Of a stretch of 21,724 bases of DNA, positions 15,503-21,724 are shown piece by piece; the stretch's first letter is position 1, and every line of letters begins with the position of its first letter. Source of the stretch: CAYHWW01 sp964360145. Lineage in GTDB: Bacteria > Bdellovibrionota > UBA1018 > CAYHWW01. The DNA is taken from contig CAYHWW010000040.1 in NCBI GenBank assembly GCA_964360145.1, positions 1-21,724 of the forward strand, written 5' to 3'. The notes under the pieces are model-generated. The model saw only the letters and a list, made by a program, of their open reading frames with translations. It made no database searches and was not told the origin of the DNA. The position numbers and the translations under genes were made by a program.

Positions 15503-16917
15503 ATGAAAGACCCGGACATGCTCGAGGTCCTGAAGAACAGGGACGCGATCACAAGAAGTGCTGCGCCAGAGCCCACGATGAACTCAAAGGCATGGGACGA
15601 CAAACACAGCCGCGCAGTGATCTGACGCCTGAGCATGGGAACGAGGTTGTAGTACTCCAGCGCCTGCAGGGCAAGACACAGCGCAAAGCCCAGAAAGATC
15701 ATGGAAGACGGCAACCCGTCAGAGCCCCCGGGGCTCAGAAGGTGGCGGGCGTAGGCGGAAAGCCCGTGCAAACCATTGGCGCGAAAGAGGAGCCAGCCCC
15801 CCGCGGTGGCGCAGAACATGGTGACGGTGAGAAGAACCTCACGGAGGGGCGTGGGCACCCTGGCCCAGACCCTCCCACAGCCCTGGTGGGCCGATGCCAG
15901 CCGCTCCATCCCCAAAAGAACGCCGTGATAGAAACCCCAAAGGAGAAAGGTCCAGTTGGCGCCATGCCACAGCCCGCTGATGACCATGGTCAACGTCACC
16001 ACGCCGAGGACCCTGAGCGGATTGCCACGACTACCCCCCAACGGAATATAGATGTAATCCCGGATCCATTGAGACAGCGTGATGTGCCAACGCTGCCAGA
16101 ACTCCGACGGTTTCTTCGCGAAGTAAGGGGCCTTGAAATTTTCAGGCAAGTGAATGCCCAGCATGCGGGCCACGCCACGGCCCATGTCGGTGTAGCCGCT
16201 GAAGTCCGCCCAGATCTGCACGGTGAAGCCCAGCACACCCATGAGCAACGAGACGCGATCATAACGAGAGGGGTACTTGAATGCCATGTCCACATAGATC
16301 GCGGTGCGGTCAGCGAGGATGAGTTTTTTGAAAAGCCCCCGGGCGAAGAGGCCCAAACCCTCCGTGACATCCGCGACTCGGGGCCGCGGTAGCCGTTCAA
16401 GCTGGGGAAGCAGCTCATGGACCCGGACGATGGGGCCAGACACCAGCTGGGCAAAGAAGCTTTTAAATAGGACATATTTAGGAAAGGCCATGTACTTGGC
16501 CTGGCCCCGCTCGTAATCCACCAAGTACGCGATGCCCTGCAAAGTGAAAAAACTGATGCCCACGGGCAATGGCAGGTTGAGGGACGCGCCGTCCAAGAAG
16601 GGGGGCCAGAGTTTTTGCGTCTCCCCGCACAACCAGGGGGCGTACTTCCAGAAAAAGAGATGGAGTGCCATGACCACCACGCCGCCCGTGAAAAATGCTT
16701 TTTTGCGGGAGGGATAGTGGTGGGCCAATAAAGTGGAGGACCAGGACACGGCGATGACCGCCGCGAAGATCAGCGAGTCAACCCAGCCGGACCAGGCATA
16801 AAAAAATGCGCTTGCGAAAAGCAGTGTAAGGAAACGCGCGCGGTAACTGGAAGACAGGAGGTACGCGGTGAAAGTCACCGCATAGAGGATGAAGAACTCA
16901 GGGTTGGAGTAAATCAT
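15487..16917 (-). CDS. MBOAT family O-acyltransferase (AlgI-like)
   Basis: 476 residues, polytopic. Diagnostic MBOAT/AlgI segments are LPVGISFFTLQGIAYLVDY (117-135), FAQLVSGPIVR (155-165), QIWADFSGYTDMGRG (234-248), FWQRWHITLSQWIRDYIYIP (273-292) and GLWHGANWTFLLWG (315-328). His318 in the last of these is the expected catalytic histidine, and His278 is also conserved. AlgI-like proteins pass acetyl groups across the inner membrane to a periplasmic partner that acetylates the polysaccharide. The upstream gene, an SGNH-like protein joined by ATGA, is the natural partner. The start is preceded by GGAG four bases away. Function as a polysaccharide O-acetylation component is well supported; the acyl group is inferred to be acetyl. 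Confidence 0.92.
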   Translation of the reverse strand: MIYSNPEFFILYAVTFTAYLLSSSYRARFLTLLFASAFFYAWSGWVDSLIFAAVIAVSWSSTLLAHHYPSRKKAFFTGGVVVMALHLFFWKYAPWLCGETQKLWPPFLDGASLNLPLPVGISFFTLQGIAYLVDYERGQAKYMAFPKYVLFKSFFAQLVSGPIVRVHELLPQLERLPRPRVADVTEGLGLFARGLFKKLILADRTAIYVDMAFKYPSRYDRVSLLMGVLGFTVQIWADFSGYTDMGRGVARMLGIHLPENFKAPYFAKKPSEFWQRWHITLSQWIRDYIYIPLGGSRGNPLRVLGVVTLTMVISGLWHGANWTFLLWGFYHGVLLGMERLASAHQGCGRVWARVPTPLREVLLTVTMFCATAGGWLLFRANGLHGLSAYARHLLSPGGSDGLPSSMIFLGFALCLALQALEYYNLVPMLRRQITARLCLSSHAFEFIVGSGAALLVIASLFFRTSSMSGSFIYFQF

Positions 16918-18185
16918 CGGGCTCCGCCCCCATCATGGGTTTTGATGACAGCGGTGATGCGGTCGCTGACCTTCAGTGCGCCTTTGTAAGAGGTGTGATT
17001 CTCGTCGATGCGCAGATACCGGGGGTTCATGGAGGCATAAAGATAGTCGGAGTAATCCAACCCATAGGCCTTCCAATCATCGACGAGGACTTGCACCCGC
17101 GGTGAGCGCCTCTTGAGCAACAGACTCCGCACCGCGGGCAAGAGGCAGCTCGGCGCGGCGGCATAGTGCAGAGGCGTCGTAGGCGGAATATAAATAAGGA
17201 GATTGTCAGCGGCAACGAGCATGGAGGCAATGGCGGCATCCACGGTTTTCCCCACGGCGCCGAGCTCGCAATCACCGGGGCCAATCTCGCTCAAAGCGCC
17301 CTGATGGGGTTTGTAACCCGCGGCAATGGCATCCACCGCGGCAGGGTCATTGGCCAGGGCGGTGGGCACCACGTACTCGCCGAGGGCTGCGGGGCCCGAC
17401 TCGCTGACGTAGCGCTGCCTTGCGTTATTCCGTGCTTCCAGCAGGGCTTTGTAGCTCATGGGAAAGAGCACATCCCACGTGACCCTGGGGAAAATGCGAG
17501 ACAGCTCAAAGGAGGATTCGAATGCCAGGCGATTCATGGCATCCCGTCTCGCGGAATCCGTCAGATATTTTGTATAAACGCTCCAGAAGCTAAACCCCCA
17601 AAGAATCCATCGGGGCCGACGCCCCTCGCCCCTGAGGTGCTCCGCGGTGAACTGAGCCTCGCGGATGGTCATGGCCCCGGTGGCACAGGGGAGAACCTTG
17701 ACGCCATCCTTCAACCCTCGCCCGCCGCCATTGAGCCCCATGGCAATGCGCGCGGGCACGATGTCCCGGAAGGTTTCTGAAGAACCCATGTACACGATAT
17801 CCGCTCCGTGGCGACGATGGAGGTCGAGACACCCCAACCAAGAAAGATAAATACCCATAGGCACGGTTTTTTCGCGGTTGAGAGTGGGGGTGAAGACATC
17901 AAAGTCAAAGTCCCTGGCGAAGTAGGATCGCCAGAGAGCGCCATCACCGCGGGCACTTTCATAGCCTGGATAGAACTCAGAGAAAATGCCCGCATCGTCC
18001 AAGGCATCCAAAGCCATGCCCATGCTGCCGTCCTTGCCCAGCACGCCCAAGTAGTTGGTGGCCCAGAAACGTTTTCCGCGCTTGGCCTCCCCGGCGGACG
18101 GGGCATGAGTGTCGAGCAGCGCGCCGAGGAGCGCATACGCCATCACGAACACGACGGCGAACCCCATCAAGAAGTGTTTACCCAT
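16914..18185 (-). CDS. AlgJ/AlgX/DltD-like SGNH-type protein, probable O-acetyltransferase partner of the MBOAT protein
   Basis: 423 residues. An N-terminal hydrophobic segment (~5-24) is a signal anchor, leaving the rest in the periplasm. IVYMGSSETFRDIVPARI (130-147) resembles the block I nucleophile region of SGNH proteins, with Ser135 or Ser136 as the candidate. RIDENHTSYKG near the C-terminus places Asp394 and His397 as the D-x-x-H pair. WILWGFSFWSVY (193-204) could be another SGNH block. Sequence identity to named AlgJ/AlgX proteins looks low, so the assignment rests on these sites and on the ATGA coupling to an AlgI-like gene, an arrangement repeatedly found in acetylation operons. It is the first gene of the two-gene minus-strand operon. 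No clear ribosome site is seen at the ATG at 18185. The alternative is an unrelated periplasmic protein of the MBOAT operon. Confidence 0.72.
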   Translation of the reverse strand: MGKHFLMGFAVVFVMAYALLGALLDTHAPSAGEAKRGKRFWATNYLGVLGKDGSMGMALDALDDAGIFSEFYPGYESARGDGALWRSYFARDFDFDVFTPTLNREKTVPMGIYLSWLGCLDLHRRHGADIVYMGSSETFRDIVPARIAMGLNGGGRGLKDGVKVLPCATGAMTIREAQFTAEHLRGEGRRPRWILWGFSFWSVYTKYLTDSARRDAMNRLAFESSFELSRIFPRVTWDVLFPMSYKALLEARNNARQRYVSESGPAALGEYVVPTALANDPAAVDAIAAGYKPHQGALSEIGPGDCELGAVGKTVDAAIASMLVAADNLLIYIPPTTPLHYAAAPSCLLPAVRSLLLKRRSPRVQVLVDDWKAYGLDYSDYLYASMNPRYLRIDENHTSYKGALKVSDRITAVIKTHDGGGAR

Positions 18186-18241
18186 TTTCAGGAATTCTAG
18201 CCTAAACGCGACAGTGGTTTCGAGTATAAACTAAATGTAAT
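18186..18241. promoter_or_regulatory. Short divergent intergenic region between the SGNH/MBOAT operon and the acyltransferase-3 gene
   Basis: 56 AT-rich bases serve two divergent starts. On the plus strand TATAAA at 18225-18230 is a good -10 candidate, 11 bases before the ATG at 18242. That would leave a leader of only a few bases and no ribosome site. On the minus strand AGTATA (18223-18228) reads TATACT, another -10-like hexamer overlapping the first. No -35 elements are evident, so the call is tentative. Confidence 0.35.
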
Positions 18242-19354
18242 ATGAAGCTTCGCGAGATCGAGCGCCTGAGGGCCTACGCCGTCATCATCACCATCATGGG
18301 GCACATCCCCGCCCTCGCGCCCATTTTGCCCAGCGCCTTGACGCGCATGATCGGTGGCGTCCACCTGTTCTTCGTCATCTCAGGTTACGTCATCTCCACG
18401 TCCTTCTTGCGAACCCTGCGGCAGCTGCACGGGCACAAGCGCCCCGGGGCCGCCCTCAAGGTCTTTTACCTGAAACGATTCTTCCGCATCATGCCGCTGG
18501 CGGCCACCTGGTGCCTCATCCCCCTTCTCTCCTGCGTCTTCTTCAAAGACCCGGCGGGCTCCGCCCTGATGATGCTGCGGGAGATGGCGGCCATCTTCAC
18601 CTTCTCCTACAACTACGCCATCGCCTACGGTCTGAGCCTGCGCTTCCAACCCTACTGGAGCTTGAGCGTGGAGGAGCAGTTTTACTTCATCTTCCCTCTG
18701 GCGATGATTTTGTTGCCCACCTTCCGGGGGCGCATGGCATTCGCGCTGGTGGGCATGGCCCTCATCGCCTTGGTGTTGCGGCCCCTCATCCCCTTTCACG
18801 GGCCCACGGAGTGCCTCCACATCTTCAACTGGTACACGTCCCACCGCACCTTTGATTGCCTGCTGGCCGGCGTTGCCCTGGGTCTTTTGCGTGGGGAGCG
18901 GTGGGGCGCATCACTGAAGAACGTCAGTAAGACCTGCCTGCAAACCCTGGCTTTTTTATCCCTCGCCGCCATCACGATGTTGCCAGGCCTGCTGCCTGAG
19001 AGCGTGGGCAGCAACGGCGGCGTGGTGGCCCAATGGTTTTTCTCAGTCATTCTCGTGGGGCTCGCGAGCCTTGATCGGGGCTTTGTCCTCGAGATCCCCG
19101 GCCTCCGCCGGATATTGGAGTACCTGGGCTCCCGCTCCTATGCCATGTACCTGACGAATACCTTCGCCATCGTCCTCTTGAATTACGTCTTCAAAAATCA
19201 ACAGAAACTGTTTCTAATCCCCACGACCTTCGCCACGACCCTGGTGCTCAGCGAACTGTCCCACCGCCTCATCGAACAGCCCTTTATCCGCTGGGGGCAT
19301 CGGTTGGTGGGCAAGGGATTCCCCTTCAATCCCGCGACTCACCCGTCGATATGA
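18242..19354 (+). CDS. Acyltransferase-3 family membrane protein (OafA-like)
   Basis: 370 residues with roughly ten membrane segments. The N-terminus REIERLRAYAVIITIMGH (4-21) followed by GGVHLFFVISGYVIS (38-52) is the hallmark of the acyltransferase-3 family (PF01757), with His21 the conserved catalytic-type histidine. The second hallmark is YWSLSVEEQFYFIFPL in the middle of the protein. These integral membrane proteins acylate, most often O-acetylate, surface glycans such as O-antigen. The protein lacks the C-terminal SGNH extension of full OafA proteins, so it is the short, membrane-only type. It is divergent from the MBOAT/SGNH operon, making this the second O-acylation system in the locus. 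The HD-GYP gene follows three bases after its stop, which suggests co-transcription. Confidence 0.92.
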   Translation: MKLREIERLRAYAVIITIMGHIPALAPILPSALTRMIGGVHLFFVISGYVISTSFLRTLRQLHGHKRPGAALKVFYLKRFFRIMPLAATWCLIPLLSCVFFKDPAGSALMMLREMAAIFTFSYNYAIAYGLSLRFQPYWSLSVEEQFYFIFPLAMILLPTFRGRMAFALVGMALIALVLRPLIPFHGPTECLHIFNWYTSHRTFDCLLAGVALGLLRGERWGASLKNVSKTCLQTLAFLSLAAITMLPGLLPESVGSNGGVVAQWFFSVILVGLASLDRGFVLEIPGLRRILEYLGSRSYAMYLTNTFAIVLLNYVFKNQQKLFLIPTTFATTLVLSELSHRLIEQPFIRWGHRLVGKGFPFNPATHPSI

Positions 19355-19357
19355 GAG

Positions 19358-20548
19358 ATGGTGGATTTCACTCGGAAATACCTCAAAAACTTCTTCACCG
19401 TGGAGGCTCGCTTCATCCGTGACAGTGAGCCCGTTCCTTTTGGTCTTTATGTGCACCTGCCCATCAACCAAAAGCTCGTGCGACTGAAGCAAGAAAGCAC
19501 CATCATCGACGAAGGCTTCTCCGAGAAATACATTACGAGGGGCCTCACCTACTTCCACATCCAGAAATCCCAGGAGAGGGAATTGGAGGAGTACCTCAAG
19601 CGTCCCCTTAGTGAAAAGGAGCTAACCCAAGCCGCAGCCACTGCAGCGACTACCCCAGTGGCTGCCTCCGTGGTCCCCGCACCCCGGCCCATCGCGCCGC
19701 TGAAACCACAGGAGGCGCCGTTCCAGCCGACCCCACAGGCAACGCCCCCTCCGCCCACCGTGGAAACCTCACCAGCCTTTGAAGCGAAGCTCAAAGAAAC
19801 CCTGAAGGGTCTCGACAGCAAAGATGAGCGCGACCGCGCGGAGGCCGTGACTCAAGCACGAAAAATCGTCAAAGACGTGGTCTTGCTCGCGGAAAACCCC
19901 CAAAGCCTCTTCAGTGAAGCCTGGGATGCATCCCTTGAGGCTGGCGTCGGCGAACATAGCATCAATGTCTGCACCTTCGCCGTCATGTTCGGCCTGGGCT
20001 TAGGGATGAAAGACCGCAACCTCTTGAAAGAGATTGCCCTGGCGGGACTCATCCACGACCTGGGAGTCACTCAAGTGCCCTACCAACACCTCCGCCACGA
20101 TGAGGACCAACGACCTGAAGAAAGCCTCGCGCCATTTCAAGCCCATGTGCCAGCCACGCTGCAGCTGGTGAAAACCTTGCGCGTCGCGATGCCGGAACAC
20201 AGCATCAAAACCATTGCTCAACAACACGAGAAGTTCGATGGCACCGGCTTCCCATTGAAACTCCGCAACTGGGACATCGGGGAATCAGCGCAAATTCTTT
20301 CCATGGCTGACTTGTTCGAGACCATGCTCTCAGGCACCCATGACAGCGTCAAACACCCCATTGGTGAGGCCTTCTCCATCATCTCCAAAGTGGAAACGAG
20401 CCGTATCCACCCGGAGCGATTCAATCCAAGCCTTTTCAACAAACTGCTGAAGTGGATCGAGTCCGGCACGGGCACCACCATTGCCGATGAGTCACGGAAT
20501 TTAGCCACGGACCTCGCGGGCTCGCTGCTCACACCTGAAACAGCTTAG
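19358..20548 (+). CDS. HD-GYP domain protein with degenerate active-site motifs and an N-terminal module shared with its neighbour
   Basis: 396 residues, three bases after the acyltransferase-3 stop. Residues ~24-80 form an N-terminal module beginning FGLYVHLPINQKLVRLKQ (28-45). A Pro/Ala-rich linker (~92-138) follows, then the HD-GYP domain (~185-360). Landmarks are EHS with His200, HDLGVTQVP (233-241), His263, QQHEKFDGTGFP (288-299) and MADLFETM (316-323). HD-GYP proteins normally hydrolyse cyclic-di-GMP. Here the lysine of HDxGK is Val237, the first histidine of the HHE motif is Gln289, and GYP is GFP. Reduced or lost phosphodiesterase activity, or a binding/effector role, is plausible. 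No signal peptide is seen, so it is cytoplasmic. Context suggests control of the polysaccharide or of a linked behaviour. Domain call is confident; enzymatic state is inferred. Confidence 0.87.
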   Translation: MVDFTRKYLKNFFTVEARFIRDSEPVPFGLYVHLPINQKLVRLKQESTIIDEGFSEKYITRGLTYFHIQKSQERELEEYLKRPLSEKELTQAAATAATTPVAASVVPAPRPIAPLKPQEAPFQPTPQATPPPPTVETSPAFEAKLKETLKGLDSKDERDRAEAVTQARKIVKDVVLLAENPQSLFSEAWDASLEAGVGEHSINVCTFAVMFGLGLGMKDRNLLKEIALAGLIHDLGVTQVPYQHLRHDEDQRPEESLAPFQAHVPATLQLVKTLRVAMPEHSIKTIAQQHEKFDGTGFPLKLRNWDIGESAQILSMADLFETMLSGTHDSVKHPIGEAFSIISKVETSRIHPERFNPSLFNKLLKWIESGTGTTIADESRNLATDLAGSLLTPETA

Positions 20549-20554
20549 GGCCTG

Positions 20555-21553
20555 TTAGAGAGACTTCTTCAAAATCTTCACAGCTTTTTCCAGCTTTTTC
20601 CGATCGAGTTTGCCCACGTACTCCTCCTCCAACCGCTGCAGAGCCTCTTTCTGTTTGTCACCCATCTCCACCGCTTTGCTCTCGCTCACCAGATTGTCAT
20701 AAACGTTGGCGATGGCCACGATGCGGGAGAGCTCGTAGATGCTCAAACCTTGCAGCCCCTTGGGGTAGCCACTGCCGTCCATGAACTCATGGTGCTGGGC
20801 GATGATCATGCGCACCTCATTGGACATCTGAGAGAGCCCAGTGCCCGCTTTCTCGATGCTCTCCACCCCTAAAAGAGGGTGCTGCTTGAACTCCGGGGAA
20901 TTCTCATCCACCACGTGGTCATCGCCACCGGCCATGAAGGCTTTGCCCAAGTCATGGAACAACCCCCCCAAGGCCAGATGCTCCAATATGATTTGGCTGC
21001 TGAAGCCCATCTGAAGGCCCAGGTAAACGCTCAATACAGAAACGTTCACCGAGTGATCCACGCAGCCCCTGCCATAGCGCTGCAGGTGGCACACGTTTTC
21101 CACGACGTAGGGTTTTTTCAAAAACTCGGTCACCATGAGCTGGGAAGACTCGATGACGGCCTTGGCCTGGGCGTCGGACTTGGGCGCGCTGAAGAGATCA
21201 AGGGCGGTGCGCCGCAGCTCCAGGGATGATTCATAGATGGGCTTCTGCTCGGAGTCGGCGCGGGAGATGACTTCCTCCCTCTCCGTTTTCTCATAGAGCT
21301 CCGCCCAGTCCCGGAAGGGCTTCAGGTCGTTGATGCCCACAAAAACACATTCCATTTGGTTGTAGACGAATTTGTCATACTCCGCCCGGGAGAGGGTGTC
21401 GCCCTTGGCACGGAAACGCACCAGCCGGTGCCTGAGGCAGAGGTAGAGATCCCCGGGCAACGGACGGTCCACAACCAGGTCCAAGGCGGACCAGGAAACG
21501 TGGCTAGCGGTGCGATTGCCCTTGGCCGCGGACATGAAGGAAACCTCGTTCAT
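20555..21553 (-). CDS. HD-GYP domain protein, putative cyclic-di-GMP phosphodiesterase
   Basis: 332 residues. Residues ~28-85 form an N-terminal module (GDLYLCLRHRLVRFRAKGD, 34-52) that aligns with the module of the neighbouring HD-GYP protein. The catalytic domain has His167, FHDLGKAFM (199-207), His225, QHHEFMDGSGYP (253-264) and ANVYDNL (282-288). HD, HDxGK, HH and GYP are all present. The first aspartate of the usual ADVYDAL motif is Asn283, so activity is likely but not certain. It is cytoplasmic, with no membrane segment. It lies tail to tail with the other HD-GYP gene across a 6-base gap. The ATG at 21553 is used here; the in-frame ATG at 21535 has a better ribosome site (GAGG eight bases before) and may be the real start, giving 326 residues. 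Confidence 0.88.
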   Translation of the reverse strand: MNEVSFMSAAKGNRTASHVSWSALDLVVDRPLPGDLYLCLRHRLVRFRAKGDTLSRAEYDKFVYNQMECVFVGINDLKPFRDWAELYEKTEREEVISRADSEQKPIYESSLELRRTALDLFSAPKSDAQAKAVIESSQLMVTEFLKKPYVVENVCHLQRYGRGCVDHSVNVSVLSVYLGLQMGFSSQIILEHLALGGLFHDLGKAFMAGGDDHVVDENSPEFKQHPLLGVESIEKAGTGLSQMSNEVRMIIAQHHEFMDGSGYPKGLQGLSIYELSRIVAIANVYDNLVSESKAVEMGDKQKEALQRLEEEYVGKLDRKKLEKAVKILKKSL

Positions 21554-21724
21554 AAAGGATACCCCGGCAACAGCGCTCCCAGCAAAACCATCTTGGGGGC
21601 ATCAATCACATTAGTTGATAATGGCGGTCAGGGATGTTAATAGCCACCCCATGGCAAGCCCGGCGCGGAGCCCGCCCCCGGGGTCGGGTGGTGTGCTCGC
21701 GGGGGGGGCTGGGGGCGCTCGCGG
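21554..21724. other. Upstream region of the HD-GYP gene running into a G-rich window end
   Basis: 171 bases without a supported gene. The part nearest the gene (to about 21645) is mixed in composition and should carry its promoter, but I see no clear -35/-10 pair. From about 21655 to the edge the sequence becomes extremely GC-rich, with G runs of 4, 3, 8 and 5 (21680-21683, 21686-21688, 21701-21708, 21711-21715). This could be a G-quadruplex-prone stretch or low-quality sequence at a contig end. Confidence 0.4.

Noticed and set aside
14590..16392. A 600-codon open frame on the plus strand crossing the Wzx/MBOAT junction
   Set aside because: It lies in another frame of Wzx and antisense to the MBOAT gene, both of which have clear family motifs. 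Its translation is rich in Arg, Pro, His and Gly without any recognisable domain, which is the usual product of stop-poor shadow frames in GC-rich DNA.
20540..20575. Possible bidirectional terminator between the two HD-GYP genes
   Set aside because: Only 6 bases separate the stops, and I find no stem-loop with a U-tract on either strand.

Overview
The window is a dense, GC-rich (by eye about 60%) stretch of a Gram-negative bacterial chromosome. It is almost entirely a surface-polysaccharide (O-antigen, capsule or exopolysaccharide type) locus of the Wzx/Wzy kind, and it ends in a pair of HD-GYP signalling proteins. Evidence for a Gram-negative host is the Wzx-type flippase, the O-antigen ligase/polymerase-type membrane protein, the Wzc-like co-polymerase, a heptosyltransferase-type GT9 domain and an AlgI-type MBOAT acetylation pair. 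The shared N-terminal module of the two HD-GYP proteins reminds me of Bdellovibrionota/deltaproteobacterial proteins. That taxonomic guess is weak.

Layout, left to right: (1) the 3' end of a radical SAM/SPASM gene overlapping a Wzy/WaaL-type polymerase or ligase (+). (2) A Wzc-like chain-length protein (-) whose nucleotide-binding domain has lost its Walker motifs. (3) Three tandem SAM methyltransferases and a GT-C-type membrane protein (+). (4) A three-gene minus-strand operon: a GT2-GT9 fusion glycosyltransferase, a methyltransferase and a DPM1-like GT2. (5) A plus-strand operon: GT4, methyltransferase, GT4, Wzx flippase. (6) A minus-strand SGNH-like/MBOAT acetylation pair. (7) A plus-strand acyltransferase-3 gene followed by a degenerate HD-GYP protein. 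(8) A minus-strand HD-GYP protein with the signature motifs.

Working model (inference): the glycosyltransferases assemble a repeat unit on a lipid carrier, five methyltransferases and two O-acylation systems decorate it, Wzx flips it, the Wzy-like protein polymerises or ligates it, and the Wzc-like protein sets chain length without the usual BY-kinase cycle. The HD-GYP pair could link the locus to cyclic-di-GMP. No initiating phosphoglycosyltransferase, Wza-type exporter or sugar-nucleotide synthesis genes are in the window, so part of the pathway lies elsewhere.

Genes within each operon usually overlap by 1 to 13 bases (often ATGA or GTGA), which suggests translational coupling. Strand switches are frequent. 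Three of the four convergent junctions are overlapping coding regions (114, 83 and 16 bases) and the fourth has a 6-base gap, which leaves no room for ordinary intergenic terminators. I saw no tRNA, rRNA, CRISPR array, insertion sequence or prophage gene. There is no gene-free stretch longer than about 170 bases.
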